Assembly (NCBI GenBank): GCA_035362335.1 | Contig: DAOSDL010000016.1 | Location: 1-64,000, forward strand | From: JAOSJT01 sp035362335 | GTDB taxonomy: Bacteria; Bacteroidota; Ignavibacteria; SZUA-365 | DNA: 64,000 bases | Direction: 5' to 3' | Shown here: positions 43,188 to 51,848 of the stretch, one piece after another | Numbering within the stretch: position 1 is the first letter of the stretch | Layout: each line of letters begins with the position of its first letter | Position numbers and translations under genes: made by a program | Notes under the pieces: generated by a model | What the model was told of the DNA's origin: nothing | The model's input: the letters and a program-made list of their open reading frames with translations, nothing else | Database searches by the model: none

Positions 43188-45959
43188 ATGCACATCCTCA
43201 TCCACCCGGGTTCGCGCGGCACGCGCATCGCGGCGATAATCACGTTATGGATGCTGCTACCGCCGATACCATGGACGCAGGCGCAGGCACAGAACATTGT
43301 GACCTACACCACCGACGCCGACTTCGACCGAGGCAGCATGCAGTCCGTCAATCACCGCGCGGTAGCCGATCAATTGCAACTTGATCAGGGCATGGATCCC
43401 TTGCCCATGGTGAATGTTGCCGCATCGGATCGCGGTACCATTGTCCGCATCGATGCCAACACGGGGCGGATTCTCGGCGAATATCGCTCCGCTCCGGAAA
43501 GTCAACCCACCAATCCCTCCCGCACCACGGTGGATCGCGCCGGCAATGTCTGGGCTGCCAACCGCAACGCGCCAATGTTCGGGGAGGATTCCGGAACGGT
43601 GATTTGCATCGGTGTCGTGGTGGGAGGCACGCGCTGCAACAGTGCAGGAACTCCGGATCCCAACGGAGGATATCTCAAACCGCCCTTCGATTACATCACC
43701 GCGCGGGATCGCGATGGTGATGGCCTCATCCGCACCTCCATGGGGCTTGGTGACATCCTGGCGTGGAATGGTCAAGGATCGGTGCTTGCCGCGGAAGATG
43801 AGTGCATTCTCCACTTCATCCGTGTGCCGGCGCTGAATTGCCGCCACGTTTCCGTCGATGGGGAAAATAATATCTGGGTCGGAGGTTACTCCATCAGCGG
43901 GCCGGGAAGGGCCACCATGCTGAAAATCAACGGGCAAACCGGCGAGCGCATGATCGTGCGTGAAGGCGTGCTGTGCGGAGGGTATGGCGGCCTGGTGAGC
44001 CGGCTCGGTTACGTGTATTCGGCATCGCTCGATGGTGGCGGGGGGCCACTGCTGCGCATGACGGCGGCAGGCGCGACGTACTGTATCGATGGTGTCGATG
44101 CGTACGGACTTGCCGAGGATGCGCAGGGAGCGATCTGGGCCACGGAACATGCGACAGGCTTGCTCTACAAACTGAGTCCCGACGGCGCGTTGCTCAACGA
44201 TTTTCCGGTGTCGCTGGAAGGTGATTGGCCACGCGGCGTGGCGGTCACCAAAAGCGACAACCATATCTGGATAGCGTGCTCCGGATCCCATACCGTGGAG
44301 CGGCGCGACAGCGACGGGCGACTGATCCGCCTGTTCTCACTGGACAGGAACGATCCAGGAGGATTTTTCCCGACCGGTGTTGCTGTCGACATCAACGGCA
44401 AGGTCTGGGTCACGAACATGCAATCCAACAACGTCTTCCGCATCGATCCGCAGGCGAATGGCGGAAGTGGAGAGGTGGATCTCGTGGTGGATCTGGGCTT
44501 GGGTGCCGGTCCTTACAATTACAGCGACATGACAGGTGTGGCATTGGGGAGTTCCTTGCCCTATTTCGGCCGCTGGTCCGTGGTACACACGGCAGGCACC
44601 GCCGTGTGTGGCTGGGAGCGCATTGTCTGGAACGCCCGCCTTGATGGTGATGCGCGACTGCACGTGCGCGCACGCAGCGCCGACAATGCGCAGGAACTCG
44701 CGCAGGCGTCATTTCGCGATATAGACAATGGTGTTGTACTCTGTGGCGGTGATATGCCCGGGCGCATGATCGAAGTGGTGGTGGAATTTCACCGCGGGAG
44801 CAGTGCCACAAACAATCCCGTTTTGCTCGATCTCAGTATGTACCCCCGGCCCTGCGCGGAGATCACAGGTCCGTCGGAACTATGCGCAGGCGACAGCGTG
44901 GCGCTTGTGGCAGCGGCGGGCTTCGCTTCCTGCACCTGGCTCACCCCGGATGGCCAGCGATCGGGCGACACGCTGATGGTCAGGACGCCGGGCGAGTACA
45001 TCGCCATATTGCGCAGTGCGTCGGGCTGCGTCGACTCGGTCCGTCATACAGTTGTTCAACGGGATGCACCCATCCCCGATGTGGCGGGGGATCGGTCCTT
45101 CTGGCCCGGTTCGAGTACGACGCTGGAGTTGCGAAGTGCGCACAGTGCCTGTTCCTGGTCCAATGCGGCGGGACAGCTGCTGGGCACCGACCGTGTGGTG
45201 GTCATCAGCGATACGGGCTGGTTCCGCCTGTGGATGCGCGATGCGTATGGTTGCATCGGCACGCTGGATCTGCACATCACGCATCGCGACACCGCCGATT
45301 GCGTTGTGGGATTCAAGCACTACACCGCCTCCCCCGGGGAGCGCGTGCGTCTTCCCCTGCTGCTGTTGTCGCGCAATGGTGATTTCCCGGCGGGCGAGCA
45401 GCGCTTCACCACCGAAGTGCGTCTCGACAGACGCGTGGTGGCGCCTCTGGTATTCCCCGGACTGTGCGCTGTGGACGGCGAGGAGTATGTGTTGCGCATG
45501 GACAGTGTGTACTCCGGCATCGGCGACACGCTGGCGGTGTTGCAGGGCGTGGCGACACTGGGTACGCAGCCATTCACGGCGCTGCATGTACGGGCATTCG
45601 CCTGGTCGAATCCCGGGGTACGCGTTCGCAAAGAGGATGGAAGTCTGCGCCTGGCGATTTGTGAAGAAGGGGGGAACCGTCTCTTCGACGGCACCGTGCG
45701 TTTTTCCCTCTCGCCTCCGTATCCTTCACCATTCAACGCATCCACCATCCTGCGTTACAGCGTGAGCGAGCGGCAGCATGTGACGTTGCGCGTATTCGAT
45801 GTGCATGGCCGCTGCGTTGCCACACTCGTGGACGGTGAACACGAAGTCGGATCGCATGAAGCGCGTTTCGATGCCGGCGGCCTCGCCAGCGGAACGTACC
45901 ACGCCATCCTTGTGGGCGGCATGCAGCGGCAGCAGGTGCGCTTGCTGCTCCTTAAATGA
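43188..45959 (+). CDS. Secreted beta-propeller protein with T9SS tail (short paralogue)
   Basis: A 923-aa paralogue of the upstream 1884-aa protein. A signal peptide covers about 1-34. The propeller region (about 36-545) is closely similar, for example 'TTDADFDRGSMQSVNH' against 'TTDADFDRGAMRAVNH', and 'GVAVDINGKVWVTNMQSNNV'. Only two Ig-like repeats remain (about 563-702: 'ELCAGDSVALVAAAGF', 'CSWSNAAGQLLG'). A cohesin-like domain (about 704-821) ends in 'ICEEGGNRLFDGTVRF', and the T9SS tail starts 'PPYPSPFNASTILRYS' (about 842). GGAG lies 8 nt before the ATG; with a 15-nt gap to the upstream stop the two genes are one operon, closed by the terminator at 46012. Confidence 0.82.
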   Translation: MHILIHPGSRGTRIAAIITLWMLLPPIPWTQAQAQNIVTYTTDADFDRGSMQSVNHRAVADQLQLDQGMDPLPMVNVAASDRGTIVRIDANTGRILGEYRSAPESQPTNPSRTTVDRAGNVWAANRNAPMFGEDSGTVICIGVVVGGTRCNSAGTPDPNGGYLKPPFDYITARDRDGDGLIRTSMGLGDILAWNGQGSVLAAEDECILHFIRVPALNCRHVSVDGENNIWVGGYSISGPGRATMLKINGQTGERMIVREGVLCGGYGGLVSRLGYVYSASLDGGGGPLLRMTAAGATYCIDGVDAYGLAEDAQGAIWATEHATGLLYKLSPDGALLNDFPVSLEGDWPRGVAVTKSDNHIWIACSGSHTVERRDSDGRLIRLFSLDRNDPGGFFPTGVAVDINGKVWVTNMQSNNVFRIDPQANGGSGEVDLVVDLGLGAGPYNYSDMTGVALGSSLPYFGRWSVVHTAGTAVCGWERIVWNARLDGDARLHVRARSADNAQELAQASFRDIDNGVVLCGGDMPGRMIEVVVEFHRGSSATNNPVLLDLSMYPRPCAEITGPSELCAGDSVALVAAAGFASCTWLTPDGQRSGDTLMVRTPGEYIAILRSASGCVDSVRHTVVQRDAPIPDVAGDRSFWPGSSTTLELRSAHSACSWSNAAGQLLGTDRVVVISDTGWFRLWMRDAYGCIGTLDLHITHRDTADCVVGFKHYTASPGERVRLPLLLLSRNGDFPAGEQRFTTEVRLDRRVVAPLVFPGLCAVDGEEYVLRMDSVYSGIGDTLAVLQGVATLGTQPFTALHVRAFAWSNPGVRVRKEDGSLRLAICEEGGNRLFDGTVRFSLSPPYPSPFNASTILRYSVSERQHVTLRVFDVHGRCVATLVDGEHEVGSHEARFDAGGLASGTYHAILVGGMQRQQVRLLLLK

Positions 45960-46011
45960 TGAAGCTTTTGAGTGAATGGCCACGGCAGTAGGCGGCCTTG
46001 GTCATGGCGCG

Positions 46012-46052
46012 AAGGAGTGTGCATCGAAACCGGTGTGCACTCCTTTGTTTTT
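46012..46052 (+). terminator. Intrinsic terminator of the propeller-protein operon
   Basis: AAGGAGTG / CACTCCTT arms enclose an 18-nt loop that can extend the stem further (TGCA-type pairing), followed by TGTTTTTA. Confidence 0.8.
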
Positions 46053-46173
46053 ATGTGCCGTCGGAGGATATTACACGTTTGTATGCTGCCTGCGGGTGAA
46101 TCGCGTGTTCCGCATCCGCATCTCACGCACATGACGCGCTCAACATTGATCCCTCACACCAATACGGCCATCC

Positions 46174-47856
46174 ATGTTTGAAAGCACACCGATGACGCTG
46201 GCTTCCGTGATTGATGCCAGTACACAGCGGCATGCCTCGCGCATCGCCCTTTCCTTCGTTTCGGCCGCTCCCATGCTTTACGCGGAATTCGCAACCGAGG
46301 TCGCGCGCTTGCGTGCCGCCCTGCGCGCGCACAATGTGCGGCCGGGCGACCGCGTCGGAATACTCGGGAGCAATATGCCTCGATGGGGTGTGAGCTTTTT
46401 TGCCGTGACCACGATGGGCGCTGTTGCGGTACCGCTGTTGCCGGATTTTCACGAACGTGAGATTGAAACCTTTCTCCAGCATGCCGGATGCGATGTGCTG
46501 ATCGTGTCTTCCCGGCTCTATGCCAAGGTGAAGGACGCCACACTCGACACGCTGCGTCATGTGGTGCTGATGGAGACCTTCGAACGCATCTCCCTCGGAG
46601 TGGTGGACGTCGAAACCACGGACCGTCAGCCGTTCTGGACTCCGGAGATGGGGGAGATGCCCAGCGCCGATGTGCGGGAGGACGACCTCGCCTCCATCAT
46701 CTACACCTCCGGCACCACGGGTAAAAGCAAGGGTGTGATGCTGACGCACAAGAACATCGTGTTCAACGCGGTGAAAGTGCAGACCATACAGCCGGTGACG
46801 CAGGACGATGTCATGCTCTCCATTTTGCCCTTGTCCCACACGTATGAAAACACCATCGGACTGGTGGTCCCCATCATGATGGGTGGGTCGGTGTACTATC
46901 TCGAGAAGCCGCCCACGGCGAGCGTGCTGCTTCCCGCACTTGAGAAGGTGCGACCCACGATGATGCTCAGCGTGCCGCTGGTCATTGAAAAAATCTACAA
47001 ACAGCGCGTACTGGCGAAATTCCAGAGCAGCGCCATACTCCGCCGCATTTACAACACCGACCTTGGTCGGCGCTTTCTGCACAAGAAAGCCGGCGCGAAG
47101 CTGCGAAAAACCTTCGGTGGCCGCTTGCATTTCTTCGGCATCGGCGGTGCCAAACTCGATCCCGTGGTGGAGTCCTTCCTGCGCGAAGCCAACTTCCCCT
47201 ACGCTGTGGGTTACGGACTCACCGAAACAGCTCCGCTTCTCGCCGGCGCCAATCCCCGCACCGTGCGGCATCAGTCCACGGGTCCGGCCATGCAGGGTAT
47301 CGAATTGCGCATCGCCCAGCCCGACCCGGTCACGGGCGAAGGCGAAATTCAGGCGCGCGGCGCAAGTGTGATGCGCGGCTACTACAACGAACCCGACCTC
47401 ACCCGCGATGCTTTCACCGAAGACGGCTGGTTCCGTACCGGCGATCTCGGCGTGTTCGATGCCGACGGCCATCTGTATATCAAGGGACGGTTGAAGAATC
47501 TGATTGTGAGTCCGAGCGGCGAAAATATCTATCCGGAAGAAATCGAGCACGTCATCAACAATTTCGAGTACGTGGTCGAGTCGCTCGTGATGGAATACAA
47601 GGGCAAACTCGTGGCGTTGGTGCATCTCAACTACGAGGAACTCGAACAGCGCTTCAGCCATCTGCGCGAGGAGGCGCGGCAGTTTGTTCGTGGAAAAGTG
47701 GAGGAGATACTCCGCGATTTGCAGGTGCGTGCCAACACGCGCCTCAACCGTTTCTCACAACTGCATGCGGTGCGCGAGCAGGAATTGCCTTTCGAAAAAA
47801 CCGCCACGCAAAAAATCAAACGCTTCCTCTACGCGTCGCGTCCCGTTGCGGAGTAG
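46174..47856 (+). CDS. AMP-binding long-chain acyl-CoA synthetase-like ligase
   Basis: A 560-aa cytoplasmic enzyme of the adenylate-forming family, likely activating fatty acids to acyl-CoA. The phosphate-binding loop 'IIYTSGTTGKSKGVMLTHKN' lies near 176-195. 'GYGLTETAPLLAG' is the A5 motif, 'GWFRTGDLGVFDADGHLYIKGRLKNLI' spans the hinge and adenine-binding region, and the C terminus has the catalytic Lys context 'KTATQKIKRFL'. The length is on the short side for long-chain acyl-CoA synthetases but complete. No obvious Shine-Dalgarno precedes the ATG. It stands alone between a terminator and a short transporter gene. The chain-length preference cannot be read. Confidence 0.85.
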   Translation: MFESTPMTLASVIDASTQRHASRIALSFVSAAPMLYAEFATEVARLRAALRAHNVRPGDRVGILGSNMPRWGVSFFAVTTMGAVAVPLLPDFHEREIETFLQHAGCDVLIVSSRLYAKVKDATLDTLRHVVLMETFERISLGVVDVETTDRQPFWTPEMGEMPSADVREDDLASIIYTSGTTGKSKGVMLTHKNIVFNAVKVQTIQPVTQDDVMLSILPLSHTYENTIGLVVPIMMGGSVYYLEKPPTASVLLPALEKVRPTMMLSVPLVIEKIYKQRVLAKFQSSAILRRIYNTDLGRRFLHKKAGAKLRKTFGGRLHFFGIGGAKLDPVVESFLREANFPYAVGYGLTETAPLLAGANPRTVRHQSTGPAMQGIELRIAQPDPVTGEGEIQARGASVMRGYYNEPDLTRDAFTEDGWFRTGDLGVFDADGHLYIKGRLKNLIVSPSGENIYPEEIEHVINNFEYVVESLVMEYKGKLVALVHLNYEELEQRFSHLREEARQFVRGKVEEILRDLQVRANTRLNRFSQLHAVREQELPFEKTATQKIKRFLYASRPVAE

Positions 47857-47925
47857 GTTGCTTGTGGACGCAGCCGCGCAACGGGTACAGAGCGTGACCG
47901 CATCCCGAAGGGAGGCGCGCTAGCC

Positions 47926-48240
47926 ATGCCATGGACCTGGTTGCTGATCGCCGGTCTGCTGGAAGTGGCCTGGGCGATCGGTCTCAAGTACTCCGAGGGC
48001 TTCACGCGTCCGTGGATCAGCGCGGCCACAGCGCTCGGCATGATCGCGAGCTTCTATTTTCTTTCGCTGGCCTTGCGCCACATTCCCGTCGGGACCGGTT
48101 ACGCCGTGTGGACGGGCATCGGTGCCGCCGGCACCGCCATTCTGGGCATCATTCTCTTCGCCGAGGCGCTCACACCGTTGCGCGTCATCTCATTGCTGCT
48201 CATCATCGCCGGCATCGTGGGTCTGCGCGTGGCCGCCTAG
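47926..48240 (+). CDS. sugE: SMR-family transporter, Gdx/SugE subgroup
   Basis: A 104-aa four-helix small multidrug resistance protein. 'LLIAGLLEVAWAIGLKYSEGFTR' holds the essential membrane Glu (residue 13) and the 'W.....KYS.GFTR' pattern typical of the SugE/Gdx branch, known to export guanidinium; 'VGTGYAVWTGIGAAGTAILG' is the second family block. GGGAGG lies 9 nt before the ATG. It is 69 nt after the ligase gene and may be co-transcribed. I looked for a guanidine riboswitch in the spacer and did not see one. Confidence 0.88.
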   Translation: MPWTWLLIAGLLEVAWAIGLKYSEGFTRPWISAATALGMIASFYFLSLALRHIPVGTGYAVWTGIGAAGTAILGIILFAEALTPLRVISLLLIIAGIVGLRVAA

Positions 48241-48325
48241 AGAAACCCCGACACACGGTCGACACCCTCCTTGTCTCAGCAGCAGAATCGTGCGGCTGGT
48301 CGAGTTTGTATCCGATACGCAACTC

Positions 48326-48376
48326 TTGAATCTTGATTCATCGCGATGTAGTTTGACCCCATCAATCGTAGCACAT
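48326..48376 (+). promoter_or_regulatory. Probable promoter and shared upstream element
   Basis: TTGA at 48326-48329, a 19-nt spacer, and TAGTTTG at 48349-48355 resemble the Bacteroidota promoter pattern. The stretch also holds TTGATTCAT (48333-48341) and TTTGACCCCATCAATCGTAG then CACAT (48352-48376), which match a pair of blocks upstream of the gene at 37518. It lies 60-110 nt before the SH3-domain gene. Confidence 0.5.
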
Positions 48377-48435
48377 CATGGCAGACGAAGGCCGTGATGG
48401 AACATTTTCACAACAACTCGATCGGGAGTTACGTG

Positions 48436-49368
48436 ATGTTGCGTTTTGCTTCCTTCTTTATTCTCCTGCTTATTCCTTTTCATGGATCGATAGCACACCC
48501 GATAACCGCACAGCAGGACACCCTCTGGCGCGGCACGGTCATTGCCGAGCAAGCGGAGCTGCGCGAAACCCCTTCCGCCACGGCGCGCAGCGTGACGACT
48601 GTGCGTCGCGATGCTCTGGTGGATGTGCTGGATTCACGCGCGGGCTGGTTCCATGTGCGCACTGCCGAAGGACGGGAGGGATGGTTGCAAGCGCAGCACC
48701 TGCGCACCGAACGCATCGCGATGGTAAAACCCGCTGCTCCCGTCCAAGCCCCCGCACAGTATCCATCCTCCTCCTATGGGAGCGGGGGAATGGCCGCGAC
48801 ACCAGCCCGAGCAGCGCGGCGTGCCCGTTTCCTGCGCTTCGGAGTGGAAAGCGGCGCAGTGATGGCGGGCGTGCGCGGCGCGGATGCACCGGACGAGCGC
48901 GACGCGCGCGTGTCGTTCCACCTCGGCGCCTTGATGCGTGTGAATGCGTGGGAGGACGGCGGTGTGCAACTCGGTCTCGCCTATACACGCAAGGGCGCGG
49001 TGCTGGGTGACGCACAAAGCCGGCGGGAATTGCGACTGGATTACCTCGAACTTCCGCTGCATCTGCTATTGCTCTTCCCATACAATGCTTACGGTTCGGC
49101 CATCACCGTGGGTGCGGGTCCCTTCGCGGGCTGGCTGCTCAACGCCGCGGAAGTTCCGGATGAAGGTCCCGTGCGTGAGATTTCGGATATCGAACAACTG
49201 GATTATGGAATCAGTGCGTTCCTGGGAGTGGATATCCCGGCGGGTGGCCTCACGATGATCGTTCAAGGTCGTGTGGCCTATTCGCTGGCGCAAATCCATG
49301 ATGAGGGCGACACCCGACTCGATCTTCGCGGAATGGGCTTGCTTTTGAGTTTGGGCGTGATATATTAA
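48436..49368 (+). CDS. SH3b-domain outer-membrane beta-barrel protein
   Basis: A 310-aa exported protein. A signal peptide covers about 1-26. An SH3b-like domain follows (about 30-88: 'AELRETPSATARSVTTV', 'WFHVRTAEGREGWLQAQHL'). A Pro/Ala/Ser linker leads into a PorT/OMP_b-brl-type beta-barrel (about 125-310: 'FGVESGAVMAGVRGAD', 'VQLGLAYTRKGAVLGDA', 'LELPLHLLLLF', 'AGPFAGWLLNA', 'GLLLSLGVIY'), ending in an aromatic residue as expected for outer-membrane barrels. The ATG at 48436 is chosen because GGGAG lies 7 nt upstream; a frame start at 48394 lacks one. The combination suggests a cell-wall-contacting outer-membrane protein. Confidence 0.75.
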   Translation: MLRFASFFILLLIPFHGSIAHPITAQQDTLWRGTVIAEQAELRETPSATARSVTTVRRDALVDVLDSRAGWFHVRTAEGREGWLQAQHLRTERIAMVKPAAPVQAPAQYPSSSYGSGGMAATPARAARRARFLRFGVESGAVMAGVRGADAPDERDARVSFHLGALMRVNAWEDGGVQLGLAYTRKGAVLGDAQSRRELRLDYLELPLHLLLLFPYNAYGSAITVGAGPFAGWLLNAAEVPDEGPVREISDIEQLDYGISAFLGVDIPAGGLTMIVQGRVAYSLAQIHDEGDTRLDLRGMGLLLSLGVIY

Positions 49369-49479
49369 CGAATTATTTCCCTGTAAATACAGCAGCGCTT
49401 CCATAGAACTAGGTTCGATTGTTGAGTCATCCGGCCTGCCACCGCCAGAAGTACAAGACACCTATGGAGAGGTATGGTC

Positions 49480-50487
49480 ATGAATGATGATGCGAAGCAA
49501 AGGCTACGGGCCGCACTTCTCGGTGCGGTGGTTGGGGATGCGATCGGAGTGCCTTTCGAATTTCTCTCGCGGGAGCAGGCTCGATCGCGCTTTACCTGTG
49601 CGATGACCGGGTACGGTACGTACGATCAACCGCCCGGTACCTGGTCCGACGATTCCTCCATGCTGCTTTGCACCGCCGAGGTGTACGCGAAAGGTTTCTC
49701 GCTTCCGCTTCTTGCGGATACTTTTGTCCGTTGGATGAATCAGGCACACATGACGCCGCATGGCCAGGTGTTCGATTGCGGCATCACCACAAGCAGCGCG
49801 TTGCGCCGTTATCATGCCGGCGCCGCAGTCACCGCCTGCGGATGCAGGGAGGAAGCGTGCAACGGCAATGGCTCGCTCATGCGCATCGCTCCCGTCGCGT
49901 TATTTCATGCGTATGCATCGCAGGCCGAATTGTGCTCAGAAGCCTCCGCGGTTTCGGCCATCACCCACGCGCATCCTCGATCCCGCCTGGCGTGCGTGAT
50001 GTTCAGTCTCCTGCTGGCCGACACCCTGCGGACTCTCTCCGAGCAGCCCTCGGCCGATCCGCACGACACGTTGCACACCGCGATCGCGGCCATACATCGC
50101 CGCTATCGCGATCTTGTGAGCAGTTGCGATCTCGCGGGAGAATTACCAGGCTATCATCGAATTTTTCTCCCCGCTTTCAAGGAACTCACCGCGGACAAAA
50201 TTCACTCCGACGGCTATGTCGTACACACGCTCGAAGCGGCCCTGTGGTGTGCGCTGCGAGGCGCTTCTTTTAAGGACGTGGTGTGCCAGGCAGTGCGTCT
50301 CGGCAACGACAGCGACACCACGGCGTGCGTAGCGGGTGCGCTGGCCGGTGTGATGTATGGCATGGATGGAATCCCGACCGACTGGTTGCACGGTTTGCAG
50401 GCCGCCGCGACGGTACACGCCGTGGTTGATGCGTTTGTCGATCGCGTCGATGCAGAGTGGACAACGAAGCGCGTGCTGACGGAATGA
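49480..50487 (+). CDS. ADP-ribosylglycohydrolase family protein
   Basis: A 335-aa protein of the DraG/ARH family, which removes ADP-ribose from modified proteins or small molecules. Metal-site motifs are present in order: 'LLGAVVGDAIGVPFEF', 'GTWSDDSSMLLCTAEVY', 'GNGSLMRIAP', and 'AVRLGNDSDTTACVAGALAG'. All acidic ligands of the binuclear Mg site are there. The start at 49480 is preferred over 49474 because GGAGAGG (49466-49472) is 7 nt from the former and only 1 nt from the latter. The 3' end overlaps the following esterase gene by an ATGA. No partner ADP-ribosyltransferase was seen in the window, so the substrate is unknown. Confidence 0.88.
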   Translation: MNDDAKQRLRAALLGAVVGDAIGVPFEFLSREQARSRFTCAMTGYGTYDQPPGTWSDDSSMLLCTAEVYAKGFSLPLLADTFVRWMNQAHMTPHGQVFDCGITTSSALRRYHAGAAVTACGCREEACNGNGSLMRIAPVALFHAYASQAELCSEASAVSAITHAHPRSRLACVMFSLLLADTLRTLSEQPSADPHDTLHTAIAAIHRRYRDLVSSCDLAGELPGYHRIFLPAFKELTADKIHSDGYVVHTLEAALWCALRGASFKDVVCQAVRLGNDSDTTACVAGALAGVMYGMDGIPTDWLHGLQAAATVHAVVDAFVDRVDAEWTTKRVLTE

Positions 50488-51500
50488 AGCTCCACGTATT
50501 CTTCACGATCGCCCTCTCGAATGTCCCATCGTTTCGCACCTTCGCCAGACACGGGATGCGCCGGCTCACTGTAGCGGTGCTGTTTGTCCTTTGTGTCACA
50601 GTCACTGCCGCCATGGAAAGTAGAAGCGGGCGACATGCGACAGATATACTGCCTGTCGCGGATACGCCCCGGGTTTCCAGGGGACGCATCGTGGTCCACC
50701 TCATAAGCAGTCGCGAAATCGGCGAACGACGCGTGGATGTGTGGCTGCCCGAGCAGCCTCCGCCGGAATCCGGCTATCCCGTATTGTACTGCAACGATGG
50801 CCAGATGCTTTTCGACGCGAGGAACAGCTGGAATGGATTGGAGTGGGGGATGGACGAAACCGCAGGGCGCATGATCGCCGCCGACAGTCTGCCCGCGATG
50901 ATCATTGTGGGAATATGGAATGGCGGGGAGAACCGTCGAGCGGAGTACTTTCCGGAACGCGCGCTCGCGCGCATCGCTCCGCCCTGGGATGCGCGCATGC
51001 TTGCACTCATGCCCCGCGGTCCACGAGCGGACGCATATCTGCGCTTTATCATCCACGAACTCAAACCGCTGATCGACAGTCTGCATCCGACGAACAGGGG
51101 AGCGTCTGCGACCGCTGTCTGTGGCGCGAGTACGGAAGCACTTGGCGCGCTATACGCGCTGTGCGAATACCCCGATGTGTTTTCCCATGCGCTGTGTCTC
51201 TCAACGCATTGGACCGGCGTGCTTGTGGACAACGACGCTATTCCGGAAGCATTATTCGGATATTTCCTTCAGCGTCTGCCCGCTTCGGGGCGTCATGCCG
51301 TGTACTTCGACCGCGGCACGCGCGGGCTCGACAGTCTGTACGCGCGGCATCAAACCGCCGCGGACGAGCTTTTCATCCAAGCGGGATTGCTTCCTTCGGC
51401 ATCGCCTGTGTACGAGGGAGACGATCATTCGGAACAGGCGTGGTCCCGGCGACTTCCGCTCGTTCTTCAATGGCTCGCCTCTCGGTTACGGAATCGGTGA
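50484..51500 (+). CDS. Exported esterase-like alpha/beta-hydrolase
   Basis: A 338-aa protein of the Fes/esterase D type. Family marks are 'VDVWLPEQPPPESGYPVLYCNDGQ', 'PAMIIVGIWNGGENRRAEY', and the nucleophile elbow 'AVCGASTEALGALYAL', in which the usual G.S..G is G-A-S-T-E. The C-terminal 'YEGDDHSEQAWSRRLP' supplies the likely catalytic His. A hydrophobic stretch at residues 25-43 ('MRRLTVAVLFVLCVTVTAA') looks like a signal peptide, and an ATG at 50556 would place it at the N terminus; 50484 is listed because it overlaps the upstream stop (ATGA). Iron-siderophore esterase is one option, general carboxylesterase another. Confidence 0.72.
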   Translation: MKLHVFFTIALSNVPSFRTFARHGMRRLTVAVLFVLCVTVTAAMESRSGRHATDILPVADTPRVSRGRIVVHLISSREIGERRVDVWLPEQPPPESGYPVLYCNDGQMLFDARNSWNGLEWGMDETAGRMIAADSLPAMIIVGIWNGGENRRAEYFPERALARIAPPWDARMLALMPRGPRADAYLRFIIHELKPLIDSLHPTNRGASATAVCGASTEALGALYALCEYPDVFSHALCLSTHWTGVLVDNDAIPEALFGYFLQRLPASGRHAVYFDRGTRGLDSLYARHQTAADELFIQAGLLPSASPVYEGDDHSEQAWSRRLPLVLQWLASRLRNR

Positions 51501-51791
51501 GCCTCCTCCTGCGCGTCTGGCCGGGGGACTATCGCAGGAATGTTTGAAAATAATCCTTCTCTCCTGAAACGCGGCCATAGGGAATGCGCTACACATGGAT
51601 CGCACCGCCGCTTTGTGCGTTATTCGTGCATACTCCACGAATTCACGAAGTCATTCACCAGAAATATCCATCCAACACCCTGTTTCCTGACGGATTTGTA
51701 AGTCGTCCGTAAGTCTCTTGTAATGCGGAGTTCATCTCCCCGTAAGGTGCGGGGAGTACCTTTGCATACAGTCCTATGCCTGGAGGAGGCG
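51501..51791. other. Intergenic stretch with hairpin
   Basis: About 290 bp upstream of the SprB-repeat gene. GTAAGTC is repeated at an 11-nt step near 51697-51714. CTCCCCG-TAAGGTG-CGGGGAG (51736-51756) forms a 7-bp hairpin without a strong T-tract. No open frame is credible. Confidence 0.45.
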
Positions 51792-51820
51792 TTGAGGGCA
51801 TGAGGTTCAGCGGATAAATA
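51792..51820 (+). promoter_or_regulatory. Possible promoter of the SprB-repeat gene
   Basis: TTGAGG at 51792-51797, a 17-nt spacer, and TAAATA at 51815-51820. The predicted transcript would start near 51827, leaving about 22 nt before the ATG at 51849 and too little room for the ATG at 51837 to have a ribosome site. Confidence 0.4.
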
Positions 51821-51848
51821 CAGTGTCAATGATCGCATGAGGTGTGAG

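Noticed and set aside
47857..47925. Guanidine riboswitch upstream of the SugE/Gdx gene
   Set aside because: The 69-nt spacer lacks the paired ACGR-loop hairpins of mini-ykkC and is too short for ykkC; only a small CCC-GAA-GGG hairpin near the ribosome site is seen.
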